Shown in pieces: positions 10,833 to 23,549 of a stretch of 64,000 nt of DNA; position 1 is the stretch's first letter; every line of letters starts with the position of its first letter. The DNA comes from Ridgeia piscesae (Eukaryota > Annelida > Polychaeta > Sabellida > Siboglinidae). The DNA lies in NCBI GenBank assembly GCA_025642075.2, contig JAODUO010000577.1, positions 1 to 64,000 on the forward strand, in the 5' to 3' direction. The position numbers and the translations under genes were made by a program. The notes beneath the pieces were generated by a model. It was not told the origin of the DNA. It ran no database searches and saw only the letters and a list, made by a program, of their open reading frames with translations.

Positions 10833-11428
10833 TAGTGCTAACCCGATGTGGACATGCCAGATTTAAGAGACGGGGGCATTTGTTTTCCTCCAGGCTAACT
10901 ATTGGCTGCCACCATAGTGTTGTGTGTGTTTGAATTGTGATTTACAACCCTCACCCTTTCAAATAAGTCAGATTTGGGATATCTGCCCAGGTGAGCAGGA
11001 CTTGTAGAGGCCGGGCAACTAATGAGACAGACCAGTATTCTGGTGGCTGTCTTTCACATGTAGCTGTGTGCATAATGTGATTAACTCAGGATGCTGGTAA
11101 CAAGTATTAAACGCCCCTGTAATACTTATGCACATCTGTCAATTGATTCCTGAAGACATACCTGCAAGAAGTTCGAAAAAAATGCATTAGGTGTGAGCGC
11201 AAATGTTTGGCAGTTGGACGCTGCCTAGCACTGGAAATAAACAAGAAAAGAGCAACACGACATGCATACAAATCAATGTTTATACGCGCCAGACGCCACT
11301 TGCCGCGACAACCAATGGCGAGTGCGCAGGGCGTGGCTAAAAAGGCCCAGTTATAAAAGAATTGATGTAAGACCACAATAAGGTGCTCGTCTGCCATTAC
11401 CCGTGGACAAGACTGATGTTTTCATGCA
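10833..11428. repeat. Direct repeat copy 1 (LTR-like, contains promoter-like module)
   Basis: Begins tagtgctaacccgatgtgg and ends gatgttttcatgca. The left ~155 bp and right ~230 bp are near-identical to copy 2, while the middle differs. The edges TG...CA and an internal TATA signal resemble an LTR. However, no primer-binding site, polypurine tract or target duplication is convincing. Confidence 0.6.
11312..11360. promoter_or_regulatory. CCAAT / GC-CACC / TATA promoter-like module
   Basis: On the plus strand CCAATGGCG is followed by gggcgtggc and TTATAAAAG with core-promoter spacing of about 40 bp. An identical module sits in the second repeat copy at 12352-12400. The likely direction is plus. 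No transcript start can be proven from sequence. Confidence 0.45.
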
Positions 11429-11696
11429 CGTGTAAGTTCTTGCATTTTCCCCTTCTCATTAAAAGGCGCATCTCCTCGTGACTGTCATCTGGCTTCAGAT
11501 AGGATGACAGTAACTCGTCATCATCGTCATGTTTCGGCCTCAACAGCTTTGCCTCGCCACATCGGCCTTCGGCATCGGGAATTTCAATGAGTCCACCTGG
11601 TGTCACCTTTGCCACTCGCTCGAACTCGACTTCAGTGAGTCGTGGCATCCACGTAACTAGGCTTTCTCCATCCTCCTGCACAGTCCTGCTGCGCAT
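11397..11696 (-). CDS. Unrecognised ORF between the LTR-like repeats
   Basis: This is a 99-codon minus-strand frame with LTEVEFERVAKVTPGGLIEI and LRPKHDDDDELLSSYLKPDD, and a basic end MRLLMRRGKCKNLHV. Its composition is protein-like with acidic and basic patches. It lies exactly in the internal segment bounded by the two direct repeats, so it may be element-encoded. No family is recognised. Confidence 0.3.
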   Translation of the reverse strand: MRSRTVQEDGESLVTWMPRLTEVEFERVAKVTPGGLIEIPDAEGRCGEAKLLRPKHDDDDELLSSYLKPDDSHEEMRLLMRRGKCKNLHVHENISLVHG

Positions 11697-11784
11697 CCGG
11701 AGTTTCCAACCCTACCTTCCTTATTAAAGAGGCAACAGAATATTCAAACCAGGCTCAACAGAGATGTCTACTGTAATGACAGAC

Positions 11785-12474
11785 TAGTGCTAACCCGATG
11801 TGGACATGCCAGATTTAAGAGACGGGGGCATTTGTTTTCCTCCAGGCTAACTATTGGCTGCCACCATAGTGTTGTGTGTGTTTGAATTGTGATTTACAAC
11901 CCTCACCCTTTCAAATAAGTCAGATTTGGGATATCTGCCCAGGTGCATATTGAACAGGTATACCAAACCGGCGACTTCCAACGCGGTAACCTTTGCCGTT
12001 AGTGCCTTTGATTTCTCGCTGAATGGATGGTTGATGATTTCTACCTAAGATGACTTCGTACCTGTACCCTGAGCCTGATCGAGGCTGAGGCTGGTTCAGT
12101 CATGGCGTGTGCATTATTATTTACTCAAATCTGGTGAACAAATTAAGACGCCCCTGTAAAAAGACTGTATGCACATCTGTCAATGTTTTAGAGAACAATA
12201 CATGCAGAGAAGTTGAAAAAAATGATTAGTGTGTGCAGCGCAAATGTTTGGCAGTTGGACGCTGCCTAGCACTGGAAATAAACAAGAAAAGAGCAACACG
12301 ACATGCATACAAATCAATGTTTATACGCGCCAGACGCCACTTGCCGCGACAACCAATGGCGAGTGCGCAGGGCGTGGCTAAAAAGGCCCAGTTATAAAAG
12401 AATTGATGTAAGACCACAATAAGGTGCTCGTCTGCCATTACCCGTGCGACCAAAGAGACTGATGTTTTCATGCA
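11785..12474. repeat. Direct repeat copy 2 (LTR-like, contains promoter-like module)
   Basis: It matches copy 1 from tagtgctaacccgatgtgg through ggatatctgcccaggtg, and again from about 12240 to gatgttttcatgca. Between these it carries an unrelated or strongly rearranged ~200-bp middle. The right part includes the CCAAT/TATA module at 12352-12400. Confidence 0.6.
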
Positions 12475-13605
12475 GCGTGGCATCAGAGCTGTCAAATTAC
12501 GACAGCTGTCAGTCGGTGCATTTCTGCATATTAATACAGTTGTCATTTTGCTTGGTGATGTAATCAGGGGCAATCCGTGGGTGGTTCAAGCAGAAATGGA
12601 GGGGTGTAAGGTTTGAAAGACGTTTGTGGGAGCCTGAGGTATTAAAAGTCCACACATTTTTCACAGAACTTCTGTCTATGGAGGGTAAATATGCAGTGAA
12701 ATTGTCAATAACAAAGCTCTTCAAGATTAGTAGGAAATAAAGGAAACGTTATAATGGTCGCGTATGGAAAATGCAAATGTGGTCTGACTCCAGAAGTACA
12801 CTCGTTTGATCGTTTGTGTGCGTTAAATTTAACGATGTAGTACGTTGTGTTATAATATTATATAATAGCATTGTTTTCGGGAAATGGGGAAGAAAGTACA
12901 AAGCAATGCGACCGAAGAAACTGGTGTTCCAGGTAAGCAACATATCAAATGTTGATTACTGTACAATTACGGCGTGAGCGATAATAGGAATGATAACAAC
13001 TATCGCAAAGACCATCCCATCCATCAACATATTAAATGTAATAAATAAAGTACATCCGGGTTTTGTGTTCTCAAGGGTTCTTCTGGTCCCTGACGATATC
13101 GGGTCATTTTTTAGTTAACTTGCCTAACTTATTAGGGCCTTTTCAAAACGGTTTTACCACCTTTTTCTATGTATATGTTCAACATACAGTTGTTAGAATT
13201 GGCCGGTCTACTGATTTACCCCATATTAGCATCTGCCTCTTCTTGTATAGTCGTAGACTTGGCATTCTAATCTTGGGCACGTAACGCAATATTCCCCCTC
13301 CGTACTGACCCCCTAGACAGTTAGCCATGACCTATTCAGTTCAGCCACAGTGTCACTGTCCATTAGAAATCAGATACTCACGGAGAGAGATTCTAATTAC
13401 TCAATCATTTGCAGAAGACTTTTCCAAGTGTTCGTTTCAAGAACTTTAATACAGACAGCATAATACAGAAGTCAATACAATTGTCTAACTGGCCTGGCTC
13501 CGTGGGCGCCAGACATGAAGTTACATGGTGCGTGCGTGCTCTCCCTCCTCCTTCTCTCTCGCACTACTCTATCTTTAAATACTGGCTACTTCGCCCTCTT
13601 GCTAT

Positions 13606-14356
13606 GCGCCTGGCCAATCTATAGGGCCTGCAAGTGGGTCACGATACATGGCGTGACTCCGCGTGACTGGAGCTATTGGGGACTAAGCGAGACTAATTGG
13701 GGACTGGACACACGAATAATATTCTAACGATGGATGACAGTTGTAGCTTCCGACTGATGAATACTAGGAAAATCAGTTCATAAATATCTTATGTTATACG
13801 TTTCTTATCTTAAATGTCCGATGTAATATTGAGTTTATCACACTATCATAGTCATGTAGCGATTTACGTAGTGCAGATAATCGACACGATGCTAAGCTGT
13901 ATGTGTCTTTTACGGGATTTGCGTTTTACATTGCTGTACGTTGTGGTTTCGATAAGCACTTATATCTGACAAGTTGTCTAAATGCACATAATCATAACAC
14001 ATGTATATTTGGCCCAAACAGGTTGTACTGCGCGAAAACTGGCACTGTTCATTATTAGTCAAGATCGCCAAACACAAGTACTTGCCGCTATTGCCATGGC
14101 AACCACCATAATAATCGATTAAAATCATGATTTCCATGATCATTGTCACCGGCAAAGTGTTCCACTGCTTCTGCTTGTAATAATCCTTCGGACAATATAC
14201 CTGAAATACGCTATTTCGGGACAGTTCGATTATTACGACCAAAACAAAACTAAGTCCTATATGTTAACATGGAGTAAATGGACCTCCTGCCCCGAACTGC
14301 CCCCAGCCTCGTTTTCGCGCGCAAGACTTGCAGGCCCTATTGGTCAGCGTCAGGTC
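13606..14356. repeat. ~25-bp inverted repeat pair bounding 0.7 kb
   Basis: The sequence gccaatctatagggcctgca at the left and acttgcaggccctattggt at the right are reverse complements apart from a three-base indel. The inside has no recognised gene. Possibly a small nonautonomous element. Confidence 0.35.
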
Positions 14357-14479
14357 TAGTGCACCTCTGCACTAACTAATAAGGAGCTGGTATCTCTTAC
14401 CTACGGCCATCTCAGTGGTCAAGCTCCTACTCATCCAAGAACTATGCCTGGTCTATCCTTAGCGAACTCGGACAACTGG

Positions 14480-15500
14480 TTGTAACTGGTTTAAGGACAC
14501 CAAGCTATGCTTCTAGCTTGACTACTGCATTTCTACAATATACTGTTAATTATGACTTCATATATAACAATTATAATATTTCATGAAAAATAATTACAAG
14601 GAATTTATGCAACCATAATTCCTTACACAGTGATACACATTGTAATGTTGGTAGGGAGGTCGGACACATTTTCATGTATTTAAGTGAAATATTAAGCAAA
14701 CTACAGATGTGTGAAGTTACGAATTTCATGACTTTTTCTGACGGCTTGCTAAAACAGTGTATATGATTTTTATTTTATATAAACCACATATATTGTAATT
14801 TTTTTATTTTTCCTTAGTCACATTCACTAACTGGAGTGCAATGGTTCTTGTTTCATCTATGTAGATGAAATATAAAGGAAACTGCAATTTTTTAAATTTC
14901 AAATTTTTCACAATTTTCTGACAAATTTCTGACAGATGTAATCTTGCCAATAAACCTTTAGAAATACTAAAAAAAATTCTTCTGATATTAGTAATTAATT
15001 AAAATGCAATGATGCTTCCTTCAAGTACACATATGAAATAATAATGAAAATGCTATTTTATAAAAAAAATTGTTTTATTGTTTTCCAAACATTCTCCTAT
15101 TTGATTTTTTACATAAATCACAAGATCATTAAAAAAAATTACACTGCTCTGACTGAAAGATTAACAACAGAAAGTTAATCACCTTGTCATAATCTTTTAC
15201 ATTTTTATTTACACATGTTTTCATTCAGAATTTAATATGTCATAATTTGTCAACATTACACAAATTACATAATTTGTATACTCAAAACTAAATATTAATT
15301 GTCATCAAAGAGTACCCCAGTAACAACATAATAAGTCATGTGTAATATAATTTGAAAAAATTGATAAAAATTCATAATCTTTTTTATAATTAATCAATTA
15401 AATGTAGCCTAACCAATACACAAACGTGCAAACGATATGCTAAACATATAAAACAATACAATACAAATAAACAATTTAATATAAATTTGCTACATTAAAC
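14480..15500. other. AT-rich stretch without recognisable gene
   Basis: Very AT-rich sequence with frequent stops on both strands. Nothing supportable was found. Confidence 0.6.
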
Positions 15501-16319
15501 ATGGCAGTAATTAATTAGTTTGCACAGCCACACCTGCAGCCGTCAGAACCTGTCATCTATAAATTATAATACTGTTAATCAAAAACATCCGCTGTCGACC
15601 ACGTCAGGATCCGAGTGCTTTGTATACCACAATGCATTGCGTGCATCGCGCGTACAGGTGAAGAAGGCAAAATGGCGACATAGTTTGAGACAGGGGCTCC
15701 ATAAACGGTCTTTGTGGCAGTTTGTGCTATCGATTGGCAAGCCATCACGTTATCGTCCAGACAATTCTTTACACTACTGCATATGAAGCAACTTGAAGCA
15801 TATTAAATAAGTACCCATAAAACATCGCCAAAGATAGGTCATTTTAACTGCCTAATTACTACAACTTTTTATCGACGGATTACCATGATATTTATATGAT
15901 CATATAGTTTTATCTTTCTTCTTCTTCCATACTTTTCAAAATGGCCGTACTCATTAACATAATCTCGCAAAAAAATTTGAAAGATGGGGCCTGTCAACGT
16001 GATCCAATATTGCCGCGGGCGTAAACAATGAAAACCGAAATACGACACAGAGAGGGAAAAAATCATTAGCACCTTTTAAACATACAAGATACAAGAACAG
16101 GTATGTTGCGTGATAATAAATTACGGCCACTAAACTTGGGCCCCTATCTCCCCATGTTGTCAGAAGGGGCGTCAAATTGGTCTGACCTCCCTAATGTTGG
16201 GAATGTAATTTTACATCATTTCCGGTAAAAAGAAGTAAGATATTATTTTTAAGATTCGATTTAGATCAATTTAATGTCATTGAGTTGACATAAACAAGCC
16301 GATGTGACAGGGTATGAGC

Positions 16320-16986
16320 AGTTAGCGCATCCCAGACACATCACGACCACAAAGGCGTTGTCTTGCATGTGGCATGATGTGCATTGCAAAGTTGGGCACT
16401 TACGCAGAATTCGGACCCACCTCAATGTTAACATTATAACTGTATCTTTGCCAACATTTGATACTCAATTTTTTTATTAATTAATTTAACCTCATCTTGC
16501 GCATGTGTATGTTTGATAAACATCACGTCTTAGCAGACTTTTTAGGTCGAAAAGACAGCGCGATCGGTGTAAACAAACTGTTTATCACTTGTTCCATGTG
16601 CACGCCGCAGTAACACATGCACCGCTGCGCTTGTGATTGGCAAAATTCAGAGTGCTATTTGGGTCTCAAAATGCAATATTTGTTATACATAAATATATCT
16701 GGGAATGATGATTGATCATGTTTAGGATAAAAGTTTCTGTGAAGTATCCAATATAGGCAAATATACAGTTATAATGACAAAATTGAGATGGGTCTGAATT
16801 CTATATAAGTAGCCAAAGTTGAAATAAAAAACAATTAGCAATATTTTTTAAATTTTGTCTTTAAAAAGCAAACAAATCTGTATTATACAGAATAAAAATG
16901 AAAGATGTAGCCTTAGGTTTGGGGACATATCCACAAATCGCAAGACATCACCTTTGCGGTCGTGATGCATCTGGAGTGTGGTAACT
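16320..16986. repeat. Long imperfect foldback (inverted duplication)
   Basis: The left arm (16320-16470) has acatcacgaccacaaaggcg and aattcggacccacctcaa. The right arm (16740-16986) has their near reverse complements in mirrored order around a spacer centred near 16.6 kb. Arms are roughly 75-85% matching by eye. Confidence 0.6.
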
Positions 16987-17646
16987 GATCACGTAGAATA
17001 ACATTCCAAACATTACACACATAGAAAAAAGGTGGTAAAACCATTTTTAAAAGGCCCTAATAATTTAGACCAGTTAACTGGAAGATTACCGGGTGTTTTC
17101 TGATGGGTCCCAAGCAAGCAAGAAATATCCAACCTGTTTCATTTGTTTCAGCAAGATAGCTAGAATCCGCTAGATTTAGGCTTTTAGTTTGAGCCTGGCT
17201 ACTCGTACCTTATAAGCATGTACATGGTATTGTGATTCACTGGTTGTCAATTCACAACTTGTCAACAGCAACACACAACTCAGTGTGTACAGTCCATGTA
17301 GACCTAGTTATAATCAACATCCACAAAACTTGACGGGTGTTAGGCGTACTTGTATTTATCCCCGTCAAACCTGTTGCACAGTGTCTTGTATTCAGCCTTG
17401 GGCTGGGAGTTTTATGACAATGTCCCATTAACATCAGTTCTATAGATTATTGGACAATATGGTAGTACTTTTGTTTTTCTGTTTTTCACACAGTTTAGAG
17501 AAGTGCTGGCAATAACTTTTTAAGGTTTTTGTACAATTCTGGGACTGAAATCATTCACAGTTTGTATTTTGGTACTAATGAGAACATGACAACATTGCAT
17601 GCCTTGTCGGCAAAAATATGGCAACAGTCACTTGATGTTGGTAGGG

Positions 17647-17801
17647 ATGTCTGCCAGGAAACACAAGAAACACCACAAACATCGCCACAAGCGTCACAAG
17701 GACAGTGAGAGTGTGGGGGACGGAGGGGTGGAGGACCCCCCACAACTACCCACCATCAAACTCAAGCTCAAGATTGGCACTGAGACAATGGGCACAAAAA
17801 G
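17647..17801 (+). CDS. INO80B: INO80B exon 1 (coding part)
   Basis: Encodes the Lys/His-rich N-terminus and KLKLKIG up to GGC ACA AAA AG|gtgggg (exit phase 2). ATG at 17647 is preceded by ttggtag, a possible acceptor. The in-frame ATG at 17599 would add 16 residues, and the sequence alone does not decide between them. Confidence 0.8.
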
Positions 17802-20800
17802 GTGGGGTCAAAATAGGCACCCCTATCACATTTCTACCATTTCCACTTCCTCTGATACCGTAGGGTGCTTGAAAATGCATACATCATCACGATTAGCCAG
17901 CTGAATCTGTTGTAGAAATAGCATCCAACAATTAAGAGTGGCTACTGCGGCATCGTAGAAATGCCCAGAGAAATGAAGGGTTCAGTGATTTTGTTAAATA
18001 CAGCCTTAGACTTGAACACACTGAGTAGGATTATATAATATTGGAAGGAAACTGTTGAATGACTTAAGTACGTGGTGCATTGAATCATTGTTTATGAATG
18101 TTGACATTTATTAATTGAATGTAATGAATTATGAGTGTGATAGTGTGACTTACAAGTGTTTAATATAATGGTGTTATGTTTAGTATCTGATGAAGTGTGA
18201 GTGTGATATATTGACTTGTGTTTAAGGTGACAAAGTATGAGTCTAATACGTTGCCCTGTTCTGTTTGGTGCAATCATGTATGATTGTATGAGTGTAAACT
18301 GTGTAATACATTGACTTATTGTGTTTAGTGTAATGAAGTGTGAGTGTAATACATTGACTTATTGTGTTTAGTGTAATGAAGTGTGGGTGTAATACATTGA
18401 CTTATTATGTTTAGTGTAATGGAGTTTGAGTGTAATACATTGACTTATTGTGTTTAGTGTAATGGAGTTTGAGTGTAATACATTGACTTATTGTGTTTAG
18501 TGTAATGGAATTTGAGTGTAATACATTGACTTATTGTGTTTAGTGTAATGAAGTGAGAGTGTAATACATTGACTTATTGTGTTTAGTGTAATGAAGTCTG
18601 AGTGTAATACATTGACTTATTGTGTTTAGTGTAATGGAGTTTGAGTGTAATACATTGACTTATTGTGTTTAGTGTAATGGAGTTTGAGTGTAATACATTG
18701 ACTTATTGTGTATAGTGTAATGGAGTTTGAGTGTAATACATTGACTTATTGTGTTTAGTGTAATGGAGTTTGAGTGTAATACGTTGACTTATTGTGTTTA
18801 GTGTAACAAAGTGTGAGTGTACATTGACTTATTGTATTTAGTGTAATGAAGAGTGAGTGTACATTGACTTATTGTATTTAGTGTAATGAAGAGTGAGTGT
18901 ACATTGACTTATTGTATTTAGTGAAATGGAGTTTGAGTGTAATACGTTGACTTATTGTGTTTAGTGTAACAAAGTGTGAGTGTACATTGACTTATTGTAT
19001 TTAGTGAAATGGAGTTTGAGTGTAATACGTTGACTTATTGTATTTAGTGTAACAAAGTGTGAGTGTACATTGACTTATTGTGTTTAGTGTAATGAAGAGT
19101 GAGTGTGAGGGTGAGATGGACGTGGAGGTGTCAACGCTGCCTGACATGGTTCCTGTCATGAACTGGGACTTTACAGAGTGTGACCAAACTGACAGCTTCC
19201 TGGACACATCGACCGGTGAGAACATTGTTGACCTGTTTCTTACAAAGTAGCGCAGTGGTTCAGGGGTAGAGCATCGGACTCGACTAAGAGGAACAGTGTT
19301 ACACCCTGTGCTGCTGTGTGTAACCTTGGGCAAGTATTTTCACTCTACATTATCCCGGCTCACTCAGCTGTATAAATGAGTATCTGGCTATAGACGTGGT
19401 GAATAGTTATGTATGAGTAGTCTTCACGCATTAATGGGGTTCCACAAATCCATGTTAGTCGCTAGAGGCGCTGATACGCAACTAGACCCTAGTTGCGTAT
19501 CAGCGCCTCCCGCAACTAACGTGGATTTGTTTGCATGATCATCCGCCATGTTATGCGGAATGCTTGTTTAAATCATCCTTTTCATATATATGAAGGGTAA
19601 GCTATTGACTGTGCAGGCCATTAGCCAGCGATAGTTTGTATGTGTGGGCATGCCATATGTGTAGTCAATAGACGGAACAGCCAAAACAACGCCATCTTGA
19701 CACTGAATTCGATCAAACGTCCCGCGGCGTTTCATCGACTGTAAATGTACATTAATGTAGACATTATGCTTTTATATTGACTGACATGTACGATATCAAT
19801 ATTTAACTATGTATGAAGACGTAGCAGTATCGTATGGTGCATATGGCGAGCTGTAGATGATTTTAAACATCCTTTCTGGCATCGAGCCAGCACACCTGTC
19901 GTCGAGCTACCAGTCGACGTTCCATCGGCTGTAAATGTACATTAATGTACATAGTATACCTTCACATTGACGGACATGTCAGACTGTATCCATATTTAGC
20001 TATGTGTGAGGCTTCGGAGTCATACGAGTTCAACAGCTGATTGTAGGATGATTTAAACAAGCATTCCGCAAAATGTTCCGCAAAACCGTGCCGCATTTTA
20101 CACATGTCAAGAATACGTAAAAGACGGCACAAAGACCCTAGTTACGTTAGAGCGCCCTCGGTCAGATTAATTATAGCGGTACCTCATTGCAGCATGGCTT
20201 AATGCTCCCTGTAGAAGCTGAGATAGTGTTTGATTGAACAGGTCTGCCAGGGAGTAAATTGTAAAGCACTTTGTGCAATCCTGAGGATTGGATACTGTGC
20301 TATATAAGAACTTACCTTTTTTATTTTATAGTGTATTTGGCTGGCAAATGTAGCTTGTAGTGGGGTGAGACAGAGGATCCTTCTTACTCCAGTCACTAAA
20401 CTACTCATCCACTCACTCAGTTCTCTTGCACGGTCACTCAATCTAACGCTGTGTCTACTGCTCTCTGAAAGATGAGCATTTTTGTTAGTACAAGACACCG
20501 TCCCTCTCTATTAGTGACACCCTTGGACTGGGGGAATTACCTTGCTAGCAAGGTGACCTTATTGACAGGACTAATTTCCTCTATATGGACATCATTTGGG
20601 ACTGTCCAAAGGTGACCTTAATTGTGAGGTGGCTGCAATAATGAGGCAACTGTAAAGCAAAACTTGACTGTGTGGTGTAATTCTAGTTCTGTGTCTGCAG
20701 ACAACTTTGGAAGTGACCCGCTGGGTCCAAAGAAAGATGGAGCGGATATATCTGACGGGGAGAAAGAGTGGCTGGATGCCCTGGAGGCTGGAACTCTTGA

Positions 20801-23423
20801 TGACAACGGGGATGTGAAGAAGGCCAGGGATGTCTCCTTGCTTACACCTAGACAGGTGAGTCTATTCACGCCTAGACAGGTGAGTCTATTCATGCCTAGA
20901 CAGGCGAGTCTATTCACACATAGACAGGTGTGTCTATTCACACATAGACAGGTGAGTTTCTACTCACACCGAGACAGGTGAGTCTCTACTCACACACAGA
21001 CAGATGAGTTTCTACTCACACCTAGACAGGTGAGTCTCTACTCACACACAGACAGGTGAGTCTCTACTCACACACAGACAGGTGAGTCTCTACTCACACA
21101 CAGACAGGTGAGTCTCTACTCACACATAGACAGGTGAGTCTGTACTCACACACAGACAGGTGAGTCCATACTCACACCTACACAGATGAGTTTCTACTCA
21201 CACCTAGACAGGTGAGTTTCTACTCACACATAGACAGGTGAGTCTCTACTCACACATAGACATGTGAGTATCTACTCACACACAGACAGGTGAGTCCCTA
21301 CTCACACATAGACAGGTGAGTCTGTACTCACACACAGACAGGTGAGTTCATACTCACACCTACACAGATGAGTTTCTACTCACACCTAGACAGGTGAGTT
21401 TCTACTCACACCTAGACAGATGAGTCTCTACTCACACCTAGACAGGTGAGTCTCTACTCACACACAGACAGGTGAGTCTCTACTCACACACAGACAGGTG
21501 AGTCTCTACTCACACACAGACAGGTGAGTCTCTACTCACACACAGACAGGTGAGTCTCTACTCACACAATATAACTCGTCCCTGGCCTAGTGCCCAACAG
21601 GTCTACAGCAAGCATTGGGATTCAACAGTTTTATTTGACTTCCAAGTTCCAACATCTATTAAAGATATTTCATGCAGGAAAATGTTGGCAATATTCTACA
21701 TACAGACAAACAAGACCCTGCAATTGTCAGCTTTTAAATACTGTGTATGTTTTATTTTCCAGAGAGCCCTTTTACATGGGAATAAAGAAACATTACAAGA
21801 GCTTCCATCGGGTAGGTTTGTGAGTGTATGTAAACTATGTATTGGTGCCTTGTCTTAACTGTCCTGGTCATTCATTGAATGAGACGTCATGTTGATGATC
21901 TCTCTTCCTGGTGTGTCAGTTTTATTGATGATGTGTCAAGTTCAAAATACTATTGTGATGAGGTAAGTTAATTGTTCCTAGTGCAGTGTGTGTTGGTTTA
22001 TGAGGGTGTGTTATCTGTAGTGATGAGGATATAAGTTAGTTGTTCCTAGTGCAGTGTGTATTGATTTATGAGGGTGTAGTCATCTGTAGTGGTGAGGGTG
22101 TAGTCATCTGTAGTGATGAGGGTGTAGTCATCTGTAGTGATGAGGGTGTAATCATCTGTAGTGATGAGGGTGTAGTCATCTGTAGTGATGAGGGTGTAGT
22201 CATCTGTAGTGATGAGGGTGTAATCATCTGTAGTGATGAGGGTGTAGTCATCTGTAGTGGTGAGGGTGTAGTCATCTGTAGTGATGAGGGTGTAGTCATC
22301 TGTAGTGGTGAGGGTGTAATCATCTGTAGTGATGAGGGTGTAATCATCTGTAGTGATGAGAGTGTAGTCATCTGTAGTTGTGAGGGTGTAGTCATCTGTA
22401 GTGGTGAGGGTGTAGTCATCTGTAGTGATGAGGGTGTAGTCATCTGTAGTGGTGAGGGTGTAATCATCTGTAGTGATGAGGGTGTAGTCATCTGTAGTGG
22501 TGAGGGTGTAGTCATCTGTAGGGATGAGAGTGTAGTCATCTGTAGTTGTGAGGGTGTAGTCATCTGTAGTGATGAGGGTGTAGTCATCTGTAGTGATGAG
22601 GGTGTAGTCATCTGTTCAATCTGTTGTGCAGGTTACAAGAGCACAGAGCTGACGGCGGAACAGGTCCAGAAGCGTCTGCAGAAGGCGAAGAGACGGAGGG
22701 AGCAGGCGCAGGAGAAGAGAGAGTTTGACAAGGTCCACGGGTCACTTCCTCTTTCACATGTTGCTCATTTTTTAGCTTAATTTCGGCGCTTGTAATTTTA
22801 ACCAGAATCGATAATTATTGTGTCAGTTTAGTTTATTCCCATTATCTTCCAAGTTCTTGATATAGTTGGGTATGGAAATTGTTGGTGATGACACAAGCAT
22901 TGGCATTACCTCTGGCTATTCTGAAGCTTGGCCTCTGTCTCTTGGTCCTGGTATTTCCGTAGGCATGCCATGATTTATAGCAAGTATAAATATGTTATCC
23001 AGAATCATAAAATTGTAGCCATGTTTTAATAGTTGCATTGTAATGTCATTGCTTGTTCTTATTTGCTGTTGTTGTTTCAGAAAGAAACCATGAAACGGTT
23101 GTTAACAAAACAAGCAACAAAAGCCAAGGGAGTGAAGGTGAGTCTAGTGCAGCAGTTCCACACCAGGGAAAGCATAGGCCTACCCCCGGGGTAATGGGGT
23201 TTGAGGTGTATGACACTATGTCACAAGTTGCTTGAATGTGTTTTATTGTTAAGTTCATGTTGAAGGATATAATTAGTTTCTGTAATACACTGATCAAATT
23301 CACACAGATATTGAACACTACTCCAAAATGTCACCACTCAAATTTGTAAACTGCTGTTCTTGTAGGAGTCGATTGTGTTTCCAACTGAGGAGTTGATGTG
23401 TTGAAGTCGGTGGACTGTGGACT

Positions 23424-23501
<78 letters not shown>

Positions 23502-23518
23502 TGTGTGTGGTTGGTGTG

Positions 23519-23549
<31 letters not shown>

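Larger units (their letters stand above)
13063..17112. mobile_element. ~4-kb interval flanked by imperfect ~75-100-bp inverted repeats
   Basis: At 13100-13175 the sequence reads ttattagggccttttcaaaa then cggttttaccaccttttt. At 17023-17095 the reverse complement is nearly the same (ttattagggccttttaaaaa then tggttttaccacc). Arms are about 80% identical by eye. A second internal inverted repeat lies at 16.3-17.0 kb. No transposase was recognised inside, so this could be a nonautonomous DNA element or nested insertions. Confidence 0.45.

Noticed and set aside
11107..12573. Pair of identical minus-strand frames (MADEHLIVVLHQFFYNW) as a duplicated gene
   Set aside because: They lie over the CCAAT/TATA module of the direct repeats. 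Identity reflects the repeat, and no protein family is seen.
22040..22780. 246-codon frame with EGVVICSD repeats joined to INO80B exon 5
   Set aside because: The front is a 24-bp intronic repeat that is open only because 24 is a multiple of three. A clear acceptor ttgtgcag separates it from the exon.
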